Source: Sinorhizobium meliloti 4H41 (GTDB lineage: Bacteria > Pseudomonadota > Alphaproteobacteria > Rhizobiales > Rhizobiaceae). From it: a stretch of DNA of 64,000 nt. Position numbers and translations under genes: made by a program. Under the pieces are notes generated by a model, which worked only from the letters and a program-made list of their open reading frames with translations, did no database searches and was not told the origin of the DNA. Shown here piece by piece: positions 1-8,625 of the stretch; position 1 is the first letter of the stretch, and the number at the start of each line of letters is the position of its first letter. Location: contig NZ_AQWP01000002.1 of NCBI RefSeq assembly GCF_000375585.1, positions 558,001 through 622,000 of the forward strand, given 5' to 3'.

Positions 1-709
1 CATAAACCGGTCTGAAATCGACGATCTTCAGATCGCCGTCGAGCTCCACGCCGAAGGGCCGTTCGTCCGGCACCAGCCGCGCCCGCAGGCTCAAGGCGCC
101 CGTTTCGTCGACGGTGTTGCTCGTCAATGAGAAGCTTCCCGCCTCACCGTCGAGCGTCGCACGGCCCTCGACCCTCCAGGGCCCGGCGAGCGCGCGGGCC
201 GAGAGGTCGGCGGAGAGCTCACTGACCCGGCGCGTGCGCCCCGTCTGCTCATCCACGAACTCGATCTCGCCGTCGGCGATCTCCACCCTCTCCAGGATGA
301 CCGTATTGGCGGGAATCGCGGCGCGCGACCCGCGTGCCCAATCCAGCGTGCCATCGGGCTGGAGCCGGAGCCGCGCCTTCGGCCGGTCGAGCCGCATGTC
401 GAAAATCAGCGCCTCGCCGCTCAGGAAGGGCGCAAGCTCCGCGCTCATCGAAAACTGCGCGACCTGAATCAGCGGTGCGCCGCCGTCGCTCGCTCCGACG
501 CGCACGTCGTTGAGCGTGACCGTAGGAAAGGGAATGAGACGCGCATCGACGCTGCCATGGACCACCACGGGCTTGCCCATGATGCGGCTTGCCTCCCGCT
601 CGAAATCGGCACGGAAGCTGGTCCAGTCGATAAACAGGGGTGCGATCAGCGCGGCAAAGAGCGCGACGACCAACAGTCCTCCGAGGGTAACCAGAATTCG
701 CGCCAGCAC
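1..709 (-). CDS. AsmA family protein, N-terminal part (runs off the left edge)
   Basis: The reading frame opens with GTG at 709 and is still open at base 1, giving about 236 residues. An in-frame TGA lies just upstream, so this start is well bounded. Residues about 5-25 are one hydrophobic segment, followed by a region typical of AsmA proteins (short beta-rich stretches, 'FDMRLDRPKARLRL', 'DGTLDWARG'). AsmA-like proteins are inner-membrane-anchored periplasmic proteins linked to outer-membrane assembly or lipid transport; the exact role here is unknown. The C-terminal part lies outside the window. The family call rests on the N-terminus alone. Confidence 0.75.
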   Translation of the reverse strand, partial: MLARILVTLGGLLVVALFAALIAPLFIDWTSFRADFEREASRIMGKPVVVHGSVDARLIPFPTVTLNDVRVGASDGGAPLIQVAQFSMSAELAPFLSGEALIFDMRLDRPKARLRLQPDGTLDWARGSRAAIPANTVILERVEIADGEIEFVDEQTGRTRRVSELSADLSARALAGPWRVEGRATLDGEAGSFSLTSNTVDETGALSLRARLVPDERPFGVELDGDLKIVDFRPVY

Positions 710-773
710 CGTGTCACATTCCCGTCAGTTCGTCCGTCCCTTGCATTGCGGCTTTGAACCGGTTTTGCAAGTC

Positions 774-2180
774 TCAGGCAAAGATCTTGCCCGGATTGAA
801 GATGTTGTCGGGATCGAGAGAGCGTTTGATCTGCCGCATCAGATCCAACGCATCGCCGAGTTCGGCCGCAAGAAACGGCATCTTGCCCTGCCCGATCCCA
901 TGTTCGCCCGTACAGGTGCCGTCCATGGAGAGCGCCCGCCCATTCAGCCGCTCGACGAAAGCCTCCGCCTGCGCCACGTCAGCCGCATCCGTGTCGTCGA
1001 AGAGCAGCCCCACATGAAAATTTCCATCGCCGGCGTGCCCGACGATCGGCGCGACCAAACCATGCGCAGCAATGTCTTCATGCGTCGCCGCGACGCAGTC
1101 GGCAAGACGCGAGATCGGCACGCAGACATCGGTGGAGAGAATGGCGCGCCCGGGCATGAGGCTCTTCTGCGCCCAGTAGGCGTTGTGCCGTGCCTTCCAG
1201 AGCCGTGCCCGCTCTTCCGGATTGGTCGTCCAGATGAAACCCGTAGAACCGAATTCCGACGCTATTTCGGCGAATTGACGGGACTGCAGCTCGACGCTCT
1301 CCCCGTTGCCGTGGAATTCGACGAAAAGGGTGGGCGTTTCCTGGTAGGTCAGGCCCGAATAGGCATTGCACGCCCTCATCTGCAACGCGTCCAGGAGTTC
1401 TATGCGCGCCACCGGGATGCCGGACTGGATCGTCAGGATCACGGCATTGCAGGCGTCGGCAATCGTCGGAAAAGGGCAGACGCCGCCGGAAATCACCTCC
1501 GGTATGCCCTGCAGGCGAAGCGTGATCGAGGTGAGGATGCCGAGGGTGCCTTCCGCGCCGACGAAGAGGCGCGTCAGGTCATAGCCGGTCGACGACTTGC
1601 GCGCCCGATGCGCCGTCGTGATTTCGCGCCCGCCGGCGACGACGGCCGTGACGGCGAGCACGTTTTCCTTCATGGTACCGTAGCGCACCGCATTGGTGCC
1701 CGATGCACGCGTCGACGCCATGCCGCCGATCGAGGCGTTTGCGCCCGGATCGATCGGGAAGAAGAGACCGGTATCGCGCAGGTAGCTGTTGAGTTCCTCC
1801 CGCGTCACGCCCGGCTCCACTGTGCAGTCCAGGTCGTCGGCATTAACCGCAAGCACCCGGTTCATCCGCATCATGTCGACCGAGATGCCGCCATGGGGCG
1901 CGTTGACGTGACCTTCGAGCGAGGAGCCCGTTCCGAAGGGAATGAGCGGCACGCGGTATTCACACGCGATCTCCACGACCTCGCGCACCTCGGCTGCACT
2001 TTCGGGGAAAACCACGGCATCGGGCATCTGCGCGGGAATGTAGGTCGTCGTGTGGGCGTGCTGGGCCCGGATCGCTTCACCGGTCTGGAATCGATCTCCG
2101 AAGCGTGTGGCGAGGTGTGTTTTGGCCGCAGCGATACCGTTCTCGTTTCTCGCCCCTGCCCGGATTGCGTTCACCGCCAC
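774..2180 (-). CDS. FAD-linked oxidase, D-lactate dehydrogenase / glycolate oxidase GlcD type
   Basis: About 468 residues, the usual length for the VAO-fold FAD-linked 2-hydroxyacid dehydrogenases. The FAD-binding core is visible as 'PFGTGSSLEGHVN', 'GGMASTRASGTNAVRYGTM' and 'GAEGTLGILTSITL'. The C-terminal cap carries 'VGHAGDGNFHVGL' and 'CTGEHGIGQGKM', whose histidines are characteristic of the D-lactate dehydrogenase branch. The likely reaction is oxidation of D-lactate or a related 2-hydroxy acid with electrons passed to cytochrome or quinone. I chose the GTG at 2180 because an AAGGAG lies 7 bases upstream; in-frame starts at 2198 (ATG) and 2255 (GTG) are possible. No GlcE or GlcF partner is adjacent, which favours a stand-alone enzyme. 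The exact substrate is inference. Confidence 0.85.
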   Translation of the reverse strand: MAVNAIRAGARNENGIAAAKTHLATRFGDRFQTGEAIRAQHAHTTTYIPAQMPDAVVFPESAAEVREVVEIACEYRVPLIPFGTGSSLEGHVNAPHGGISVDMMRMNRVLAVNADDLDCTVEPGVTREELNSYLRDTGLFFPIDPGANASIGGMASTRASGTNAVRYGTMKENVLAVTAVVAGGREITTAHRARKSSTGYDLTRLFVGAEGTLGILTSITLRLQGIPEVISGGVCPFPTIADACNAVILTIQSGIPVARIELLDALQMRACNAYSGLTYQETPTLFVEFHGNGESVELQSRQFAEIASEFGSTGFIWTTNPEERARLWKARHNAYWAQKSLMPGRAILSTDVCVPISRLADCVAATHEDIAAHGLVAPIVGHAGDGNFHVGLLFDDTDAADVAQAEAFVERLNGRALSMDGTCTGEHGIGQGKMPFLAAELGDALDLMRQIKRSLDPDNIFNPGKIFA

Positions 2181-2650
2181 GAAAATTCTCCTTCTCATCT
2201 CCCGTTGCGCCTTCGCAGCCCCGGAAGAGCGCTCTTTCGTCTTGAGCGCCCGCACAATCTATCCCCAATTCGCACTCGAATTAAGGGCACCCGGTCCGGC
2301 GCGACAAGGAAAATACGCGAGGGCTCACTCTCCCGTCTCCACTCTCGCAAATCCGTCGCGGGCGCTTTGGACGGCTTCGAAGATCGACACCGTCCTTGTC
2401 CGCACGCGCCCCAGCCACCCGGCCGACCGGAAGCGCTTACATTTCAATGGGCTACTGTGCAAATCGGAATCACTTTGTCCAGAAGTTCACCCGTTTGGAG
2501 CGGCATCGCGTCAAAAAATTACCGCCGGTGATACCGGCTTGTCACAAGTCCGGCCGACTGCAGGGCACCGCAGCGAATGCGTCTTTTGTTTGCAGGCCTA
2601 TAGGATATCAGGCCTATAGGATATTATGTCCGGAAAGGGAGAACGTTCGC
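2181..2650. other. Divergent intergenic region
   Basis: No convincing gene lies between the flavoprotein (leftward) and the DUF1772 gene (rightward). The region presumably holds both promoters. Its only clear structure is the tandem duplication at 2593-2624, next to the rightward gene. Confidence 0.6.
2593..2624 (+). repeat. Perfect 16-bp tandem duplication upstream of a DUF1772 gene
   Basis: CAGGCCTATAGGATAT occurs at 2593-2608 and again directly at 2609-2624. Each unit contains the palindrome CCTATAGG. The pair ends 26 bases before the ATG at 2651, where an operator or core promoter would sit. Binding-site function is inferred from position and symmetry only. Confidence 0.8.
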
Positions 2651-3085
2651 ATGTTCGGGCTGCTTGCTTTGATCACCGCGTCGATTTTCTTCGGCGCCGC
2701 CATTTACATCAATGTGGCTGAACAGCCTGCCAGACTGGCGCTGGACGGAAGTGCAGCGTTGCGGGAATGGGTACCCGCCTATCGGCGCGGCTTCGAGATG
2801 CAGGCTCCTCTCGCGATCGTTTCCTGCCTCCTCGGCGCTGTGGCATGGTGGCAGTCAGGCGATGCGCTCTGGGGCTTGGGAGCGGCCGTCATCATACTCA
2901 ACTGGCCCTATACGCTTTTCGTCATCATGCCCGTCAACCAGCGCCTGAAGACGACCCGTCCGGATCAGGCGAATGCGGAAACCCGTGAACTGATCGAGCG
3001 CTGGGGCAGGCTCCATGCCGGCCGCAGCGCCCTCGGTGCGCTCGCTACCCTCATCTATCTCGCTGCCGCAGCAGGCGGCTTCTGA
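2651..3085 (+). CDS. DUF1772-type integral membrane protein
   Basis: 144 residues with about four hydrophobic segments (roughly 1-20, 55-75, 82-100 and 125-143) and the family feature 'NWPYTLFVIMPVNQRL' before the last helices. The ATG at 2651 follows the purine-rich GGAAAGGGAG about 8 bases upstream. DUF1772 proteins are small inner-membrane proteins of unknown activity, sometimes named anthrone-oxygenase-like. It stands alone, and convergently with the RND permease gene, so context gives no further clue. The tandem 16-bp repeat just upstream suggests specific regulation. Confidence 0.8.
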   Translation: MFGLLALITASIFFGAAIYINVAEQPARLALDGSAALREWVPAYRRGFEMQAPLAIVSCLLGAVAWWQSGDALWGLGAAVIILNWPYTLFVIMPVNQRLKTTRPDQANAETRELIERWGRLHAGRSALGALATLIYLAAAAGGF

Positions 3086-3139
3086 CGATCCGCGGCAATT
3101 GCGCCGCGCCACCTGCCGCTGCCTCAGATTTCGACCATG

Positions 3140-6100
3140 TCAGATCTTGAGCACCTCGGCCGCCTTCATCTCCTCCAGCAGCTTCCGCTCCTCGTCGGCA
3201 TGCGGCTTGGTAAAGCGGGCAATGACCAGATAGGCGACGGGCGTCAGATAGAGCGTCACGACCACCGCCAGGCCCAACCCACCCACGAGCACCCAGCCAA
3301 GGGCGATGCGCGCTTCGGCGCCGGCACCGCTTGCCAGAACCAGCGGTACCGCGCCCACGACGGTCGCGATCATTGTCATCATCACCGGCCTAAGACGGAT
3401 ATTGGCGGCATTCTCGATGGCGCTGCGGACGTCCTGCCCACGGTCGCGGAGCTGGTTGGCGAACTCGACGATCAGGATGCCGTTCTTGGCCATGATGCCG
3501 ACCAGCATGACGAGCCCGATCTGACTGTAGATGTTGAGCGTGTTGCCGGTCACGATCATTGCGAAGACGGCGCAGGCGAGACCGAGCGGCACGGTCGACA
3601 TGATGATGAGGCCGCTCACGAAGCTTTCGAATTGCGCCGCAAGCACCAGAAAGATGATGACGAGCGCGAAGCCGAAGGTAACGAACAGGCCGTTGGCGTT
3701 CTCGTCCAGCGTCGCGGCCTCGGCAAGCGGCATGATCCGCGATCCGGGCGGCAGAAGGGGTTCGGCCACCTCCTCGACCATCGACAGCGCCTCGCCGAGT
3801 GCGAGATCGGACTTCAGGCCGGCCGACAGCGAAACGGCGCGCAGTTGCGATTCGCGGGAAAGCTGCGGCGCCACTGCCTTCTCCTCGACCGTGGCGATGG
3901 ACGACATCGGCACGATGCGGCCGTCGCCGGCCTTGACGAAGATGTTCTGCAGATCCGTCGGGTCGTTGAGCGGCTCGGTGGAAGAGAGCAGTTTGACCGG
4001 ATAGGACTCTCCTTCCACGAAGATATCGACGACGCTGCTGCCGTCGAGCATCGCCTGCAGCGCCCAGGAGAGGCCACCTATGTCCACGCCGAGGTCGGAG
4101 GCGCGCTCCCGGTCGATCGTCACCGACAATTGCGCCTGGTTGGCCTCGTAGTTGAGCCTCACATTCTCGAAGCGGCCGGTATCCTCCATTGCCCTGACGA
4201 GCTTCGCCGCCGCGTCGCCCAGCTTCGTGTAATCGTTGCCGACAAGCGCGACCTGCAGGCCGCTGCCGGCACCGCGGATACCGAGGCTGTTCGCCTGGAT
4301 GGTGAAGGCGCGAACCGACGGGATCTTCGAGGTCGCCCTGTTGATGTCGGCGACGATCTGGCCCTGCGTACGCTCGCGCGCTTCCCACGGGGCAAGCGTC
4401 AGGACCATGAAGCCGCTATTGGCCGAGCCGCCCTGACCGGAAATAGAGAACACATTGCTGATCTCGCCGGATTTGAGCAGCGGCTGCAGGCCCTCTTCGA
4501 TGCGGCGCAGCTGTGCCTGCGTGTATTCCAGCGAGACGCCCTGCGGCGCGTTGATCCGCAGCATGACCTGCGAACGGTCCTCGTTCGGCGTCAGCTCCGA
4601 CTTGAGCGTCAGAAAGCCCAAAGCGCCGGCGGCGGTAAAGAAGGCGGCTACCGCGAAGACGATGAGCGGCGCGTTGAGGCAGGCGCGAAGCGTCACGCGG
4701 TAGAAGGCGGAAGCGCGCCGGCCGAAGCGCTGCATCACCCCCTCATGCTCATGCGGCTCTTTCGTCAGCATGCGCGAGGCGAGCATCGGACAGAGCGTCA
4801 GCGAGACGAAGGACGACAGAAGGATCGCAAAGGCGAGCACGAAGCCGAATTCACGGAAGAGCCCGCCCGTCTGCCCCGGCAGGAAGGAGAGCGGAACGAA
4901 CACGGCCGCCAGCGTAGCCGTGGTTGCGAGCACGGCGAAGAAGACCTCGAGCGTACCGTGGACGGCGGCGGCGCGCGGACCGAGGCCCTCGGCCCGGCGC
5001 CGCACGATATTTTCGAGCACCACGATCGCATCATCGACGACGAGCCCGGTCGCAAGCACGATCGCCAGAAGCGTCAGGATGTTGATCGAAAAGCCCGCAA
5101 GATAGATCGCGGCCACCGTTCCGATCAGCGCGATCGGCATGGTTATGGTCGGGATGAGCGTCGCGCGCCAGTCGAGCAGGAACAGGTAGATGACGAGGGT
5201 GACGATGAAAACGGCGACGAAGAGTGCGATCTCCACCTCATGGATGGCGCCGTTGATGAACACCGCGTCGTCGCTGGTGATCTTGAGCCCGGTTCCGGGC
5301 GGCAGGATATCCGAGGAGATTGCGTCCACGACGCTGCGCACGCCCTCGGAAATATCGACCGTGTTCGACTGGGCCTGGCGGATGATGCCGAGGCCGATAC
5401 CCTCGCGGCCGTTGGAGCGCAGCGCCGAAGTGCCCGTATCCGGGCCGAGGGTCACGGTCGCGACGTCGCGAAGCCGGACATTGTTGCCGAGCATCAGGTT
5501 TTCGAACTGCTCGGGCGTCTGGAGGTCGGCCGTCGCCCGAACGGAAATGTCCTGACTTGCGCTCGTCAACGAGCCCGCCGGCACATCGTAGGAGGCGTCG
5601 GAAAGCGCCTCGCGAAGATTGGCCACGGTGACTCCGCGTCCGGCGAGCTTCGCCTGATTCAGGTCGATACGGAAAATCTTCTCCTGGTCGCCGTAGACTG
5701 TGACGTCGGCAACGCCTTCGACCGCGGCCAGCCGGTCGCTGATCTCGTTCTCGACGAGCAGCGTCATGTCGTCCATGCTCATCGTGTCGGAGGTCAATGC
5801 AAGGCGCATGATCGGCTGGCTGTCGGAATCCGCCTTCACGATGCGCGGCTCGTCGGCATCATCAGGCAATTGGCCGGTGATCCGGCCGAGCGCATCGCGA
5901 ACGTCGTTGGCCGCCTGGCCGATATCGGTCGTGTCGGAGAATTCGAGCGTCACCCGGCTGCGCCCGAATGACGAGGAAGACGAAATGCCCTTGATGCCCT
6001 GCACCCGCGAGACGGCGCCTTCGATGGCCGAGGTCACTTCACGGTCGATCGTTTCCGGCGAGGCGCCGTCGAACTCGGTCGTGACAGAGACCACCGGCTG

Positions 6101-6274
6101 GTCGACCTGCGGCAGTTCGCGGATCTCGACACCGTTCCAGGCGGCAAGACCGGCCACGACGATCAGCGTGTTGACGACCAGGGCGAAGATCGGCCGGCGG
6201 ATGAAAAGCGCGGTGAAACCCGTCCTTCCGCCCTGCCCTCCGCCTGGTTGATGGCCTCCCATGCCGATATTCAT
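3140..6274 (-). CDS. RND (HAE1-type) multidrug efflux permease
   Basis: 1044 residues, the standard length for an AcrB-like trimeric inner-membrane pump. The first transmembrane helix is at about 24-45 and eleven more follow in the usual two groups around two large periplasmic loops. The proton-relay residues are visible: the Asp pair in TM4 ('GLVVDDAIVVLENI') and the Lys in TM10 ('GIMAKNGILIVEFAN'). It probably exports hydrophobic drugs, detergents or plant compounds with the adaptor encoded immediately upstream. Its ATG overlaps the adaptor stop codon as ATGA, indicating translational coupling. No TolC-like outer-membrane gene or TetR regulator is adjacent. Substrate unknown. Confidence 0.93.
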   Translation of the reverse strand: MNIGMGGHQPGGGQGGRTGFTALFIRRPIFALVVNTLIVVAGLAAWNGVEIRELPQVDQPVVSVTTEFDGASPETIDREVTSAIEGAVSRVQGIKGISSSSSFGRSRVTLEFSDTTDIGQAANDVRDALGRITGQLPDDADEPRIVKADSDSQPIMRLALTSDTMSMDDMTLLVENEISDRLAAVEGVADVTVYGDQEKIFRIDLNQAKLAGRGVTVANLREALSDASYDVPAGSLTSASQDISVRATADLQTPEQFENLMLGNNVRLRDVATVTLGPDTGTSALRSNGREGIGLGIIRQAQSNTVDISEGVRSVVDAISSDILPPGTGLKITSDDAVFINGAIHEVEIALFVAVFIVTLVIYLFLLDWRATLIPTITMPIALIGTVAAIYLAGFSINILTLLAIVLATGLVVDDAIVVLENIVRRRAEGLGPRAAAVHGTLEVFFAVLATTATLAAVFVPLSFLPGQTGGLFREFGFVLAFAILLSSFVSLTLCPMLASRMLTKEPHEHEGVMQRFGRRASAFYRVTLRACLNAPLIVFAVAAFFTAAGALGFLTLKSELTPNEDRSQVMLRINAPQGVSLEYTQAQLRRIEEGLQPLLKSGEISNVFSISGQGGSANSGFMVLTLAPWEARERTQGQIVADINRATSKIPSVRAFTIQANSLGIRGAGSGLQVALVGNDYTKLGDAAAKLVRAMEDTGRFENVRLNYEANQAQLSVTIDRERASDLGVDIGGLSWALQAMLDGSSVVDIFVEGESYPVKLLSSTEPLNDPTDLQNIFVKAGDGRIVPMSSIATVEEKAVAPQLSRESQLRAVSLSAGLKSDLALGEALSMVEEVAEPLLPPGSRIMPLAEAATLDENANGLFVTFGFALVIIFLVLAAQFESFVSGLIIMSTVPLGLACAVFAMIVTGNTLNIYSQIGLVMLVGIMAKNGILIVEFANQLRDRGQDVRSAIENAANIRLRPVMMTMIATVVGAVPLVLASGAGAEARIALGWVLVGGLGLAVVVTLYLTPVAYLVIARFTKPHADEERKLLEEMKAAEVLKI

Positions 6275-7467
6275 TTCGCGTCTCCCGCGACCTTCTGCTC
6301 GGCCTCGGCCGCAGGCTCGCCGGCGATCCGCACCACGCCGCCGTCGCGAAGCCGCTGCACGCCCTCGGTCACGACGCGGTCGCCCTCGGCGAGGTCCGCA
6401 TCGACAAGCACCCTGTCGGGATTGCGCTGGATGATCTTGATCGGCACGCGCTCGCTTTTGTCGCCTTTGACCCGCCAGATAAAGGAGCCTTCGGAACTCC
6501 ACTGGATCGCCAGCGGGTCGACGGTGGGATATCGGTCGCCGTCGAATGCCACGGTGACCGAAAAGGACATGCCGGCGCGCAGCATGTCATCCGGATTCTC
6601 GAGTCGCGCCCGGACCCGGAGCGTCCGGCTCTCCGGGTCGAGGCGGTTGTCTATCGCGTGAACGACGCCCTGGAGTGCACGCCCTGGCTGCGCGATCGCG
6701 CTCGCGGTCACCGGCTGATCGACAGAGATCTTGCCTGCGAAGCGCTCGGGCACCCAGAAGTCGACGAGGATCTGCGACCGGTCGTCCACGACGGCGATCG
6801 GCGTCGAGGTCGTGACGTAATCTCCTATATTGACGGTGATGATCCCGACCACCCCCTTGGAGGGCGCCACGATGTCGCGACGCTTCAGGTCGAGCTCGGC
6901 GGTTTTCAGTGCCAGTTCGGCTGCCTGCAGCGCGATCTCGGAGTCACGCACCTCGACGGCCGTCACTGCGCGCGCGGTGCTGAGATTGCGGTAGCGCTCG
7001 ACCTTCTCCCGGGCACTGTCGCGGGTCAGCCGCGCCTGCTCGGCAGCGATCATCTGGTCGTCGCTGTCGAGGCGCGCGATAACCTGGCCTTCCGTGATCC
7101 TGTCGCCCGACTTCACCAGTATTTCCGTGAGATTTCCCGTTGCGGTCGGCGTCACCGTAACCGAGCGGATCGCTTCGCCGTTGCCGATCGCGTTCAGCCT
7201 GTCGTTGACGACGGCGCGCTCGGCAGGCTTAACGACGACCAGGGGGGCTTCCGCGAAGCCGCTGCGTCGACCCTGCCCGCGCTCGCCATTGCCCGAACCG
7301 CCCCTTGCCCCTTCGCCGTCCTTTGGTCCCGACAACGCATCGATCAACGGTTGCGAAACCCCGATCGCCGCCAAGGTCTCACCCGCGCCGGGCGCAAAGC
7401 GCACCCACGCGGCGCCCCCGATGGCGAGGACGACGACGCTGATCGCGAGCTGATTCCAAAAGCGCAT
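6271..7467 (-). CDS. RND efflux periplasmic adaptor (membrane fusion protein, HlyD/AcrA type)
   Basis: 398 residues. An N-terminal membrane anchor (about 5-25) precedes a low-complexity Gly/Arg/Glu linker (about 48-72). Then come the lipoyl half-motifs, a short coiled-coil hairpin (about 125-185, 'AALELAL'-like heptads) and the beta-barrel domains. It bridges the permease to an outer-membrane channel. The ATG at 7467 has a GGAG six bases upstream, and that ribosome-binding region is present in three tandem near-copies. An out-of-frame ATG at 7471 overlaps it (ATGAATG). It forms a two-gene operon with the permease. Confidence 0.92.
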   Translation of the reverse strand: MRFWNQLAISVVVLAIGGAAWVRFAPGAGETLAAIGVSQPLIDALSGPKDGEGARGGSGNGERGQGRRSGFAEAPLVVVKPAERAVVNDRLNAIGNGEAIRSVTVTPTATGNLTEILVKSGDRITEGQVIARLDSDDQMIAAEQARLTRDSAREKVERYRNLSTARAVTAVEVRDSEIALQAAELALKTAELDLKRRDIVAPSKGVVGIITVNIGDYVTTSTPIAVVDDRSQILVDFWVPERFAGKISVDQPVTASAIAQPGRALQGVVHAIDNRLDPESRTLRVRARLENPDDMLRAGMSFSVTVAFDGDRYPTVDPLAIQWSSEGSFIWRVKGDKSERVPIKIIQRNPDRVLVDADLAEGDRVVTEGVQRLRDGGVVRIAGEPAAEAEQKVAGDAK

Positions 7468-7472
7468 TCATG

Positions 7473-7521
7473 TCTCCAAAAGAAAAGCTCTCCAAAAGAA
7501 AAAGCCCTCCAAAAGAAAAGG
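7473..7521 (-). repeat. Three tandem ~16-bp units, each containing a Shine-Dalgarno-like core
   Basis: Units at 7473-7488, 7489-7505 and 7506-7521 share TCCAAAAGAAAA; the middle unit is one base longer. Read on the minus strand each gives CTTTTCTTTTGGAG, so the GGAG that serves the adaptor gene is repeated three times. Slipped-strand changes in copy number look possible. Confidence 0.8.
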
Positions 7522-7611
7522 GCGCTCCAACGAGGCGCGCACCCGATGGAACGTTCCGATTTGCGCTGATTATCGTTGTTTGCAGACGTCCGGGCAATCT
7601 CGGAATGGCAT

Positions 7612-7628
7612 CATTACGCAATTGTAAC
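7612..7628 (-). promoter_or_regulatory. Candidate regulator site shared with 15640-15656
   Basis: CATTACGCAATTGTAAC differs at 2 of 17 positions from the sequence at 15640-15656. Both lie about 145-160 bases upstream of a minus-strand start and have the same orientation to it. On the gene strand it reads as two TTAC-like half sites, the style of an OmpR-family direct repeat. Function is a guess. Confidence 0.3.
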
Positions 7629-7787
7629 AAAAGCGATTTTGGTGGCGGCATGATGGCCCCTGCGCCCGTCCTGAACCGCACACGCTGGCGGCGGGTCGGC
7701 GGCATGTTTACAGCTTGCGTGGCTCGGCTATTCTGTTCGTCGCCGGCGGCTGTTTCGGGCCGGCTCTCGACACGAAGGGAGACGGCA

Positions 7788-8609
7788 ATGTGCGATGCAT
7801 GCGTCATCGAATCGGTCAAGCAGCGGATGATGTCGCGGCGGAGTTTGCTCCGTGCGGCCGCGGTCGGTACGGCAGGCATTGCCGCCGCCGGCATGGGGAT
7901 CGCACCTCCGGCGCTTGCCGCCGGCCACGGCAGCGTCACCGATCTCACCCATGAACTTCATGAGGAGTTTCCGACTTTCTTCGGTCAGCAGCAATTCTTC
8001 CGGGAGCAGAAGTTCAAATATGCCGAACACAAGTTCAACCTGTTCGAACTTCGGGTGAACGAGCACACCGGCACTCATGTCGACGCGCCGCTGCACTTCT
8101 CCGCCGACGGCCTTTCAGTCGCCGAGTTGCCCCTCGACAAGCTGCTCGTGCCGCTCTGCGTCGTCGACATCCGCGAGAAGGCGGCCGCCGATCCGGATGC
8201 GCAGCTGACGCCGGACGACATCAAGGCGTGGATTGCGGCCAATGGAGACATTCCCGAAAATGCCTGCGTCGCCATGCTGTCGGGCTGGTCGGATCATCTC
8301 GGTACCGACAAGTTCCGCAATGCAGACACGGCCGGTAAGATGCATTTCCCCGGCTTTCACGTGGAAGCAGCCAAGTTCCTGATCGAGGACACGAAGGCAG
8401 CCGGCATGGCCGTCGATACCCTCTCGCTCGATCACGGCATTTCGCCCGATTTCGCCACCCATTACGCCTGGCTGCCGGAAGGCCGCTGGGGCCTCGAGGC
8501 GGCCGCCAATCTCGACAAGGTGCCGGCCAAGGGCGCGACGCTGGTCCTCGGCGCACCAAAGCACCGTGGCGGCACCGGCGGCCCGGCCCGCGTCTTCGCC
8601 CTCGTTTGA
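7788..8609 (+). CDS. Tat-exported cyclase-family hydrolase (kynurenine formamidase-like)
   Basis: 273 residues. The N-terminus has a twin-arginine signal, 'SRRSLLRAAAVGTAG' (about 16-30), ending near 'PALAAGHG'. The mature part has the metal-binding motif of the cyclase family, 'HTGTHVDAPLHF', and the later 'LSLDHGISPDF' and 'GAPKHRGGTGGPARVFAL'. Family members are Mn/Zn-dependent amide or cyclic-ester hydrolases, including bacterial kynurenine formamidase and isatin hydrolase; the substrate here cannot be read. Export by Tat implies a folded metalloenzyme acting in the periplasm. The ATG at 7788 follows GAAGGGAGA. The AhpD-like gene 16 bases downstream is probably cotranscribed. Confidence 0.87.
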   Translation: MCDACVIESVKQRMMSRRSLLRAAAVGTAGIAAAGMGIAPPALAAGHGSVTDLTHELHEEFPTFFGQQQFFREQKFKYAEHKFNLFELRVNEHTGTHVDAPLHFSADGLSVAELPLDKLLVPLCVVDIREKAAADPDAQLTPDDIKAWIAANGDIPENACVAMLSGWSDHLGTDKFRNADTAGKMHFPGFHVEAAKFLIEDTKAAGMAVDTLSLDHGISPDFATHYAWLPEGRWGLEAAANLDKVPAKGATLVLGAPKHRGGTGGPARVFALV

Positions 8610-8625
8610 AACGCATGGAGTAAGC

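Larger units (their letters stand above)
7468..7787. other. Divergent intergenic region between the RND operon and the cyclase gene
   Basis: No gene is apparent. The left end carries three tandem CTCCAAAAGAAAAG-like units (7473-7521). The middle carries CATTACGCAATTGTAAC at 7612-7628, nearly repeated upstream of another gene at 15640. Both divergent promoters are expected here. Confidence 0.55.

Noticed and set aside
510-2531. A 673-codon plus-strand open frame
   Set aside because: It is a shadow of the FAD-linked oxidase on the other strand and has no recognisable domain.
3137-5971. A 944-codon plus-strand open frame
   Set aside because: It is antisense to the RND permease, whose motifs and length are complete; the translation is the His/Asp/Arg-rich pattern typical of GC-rich shadow frames.
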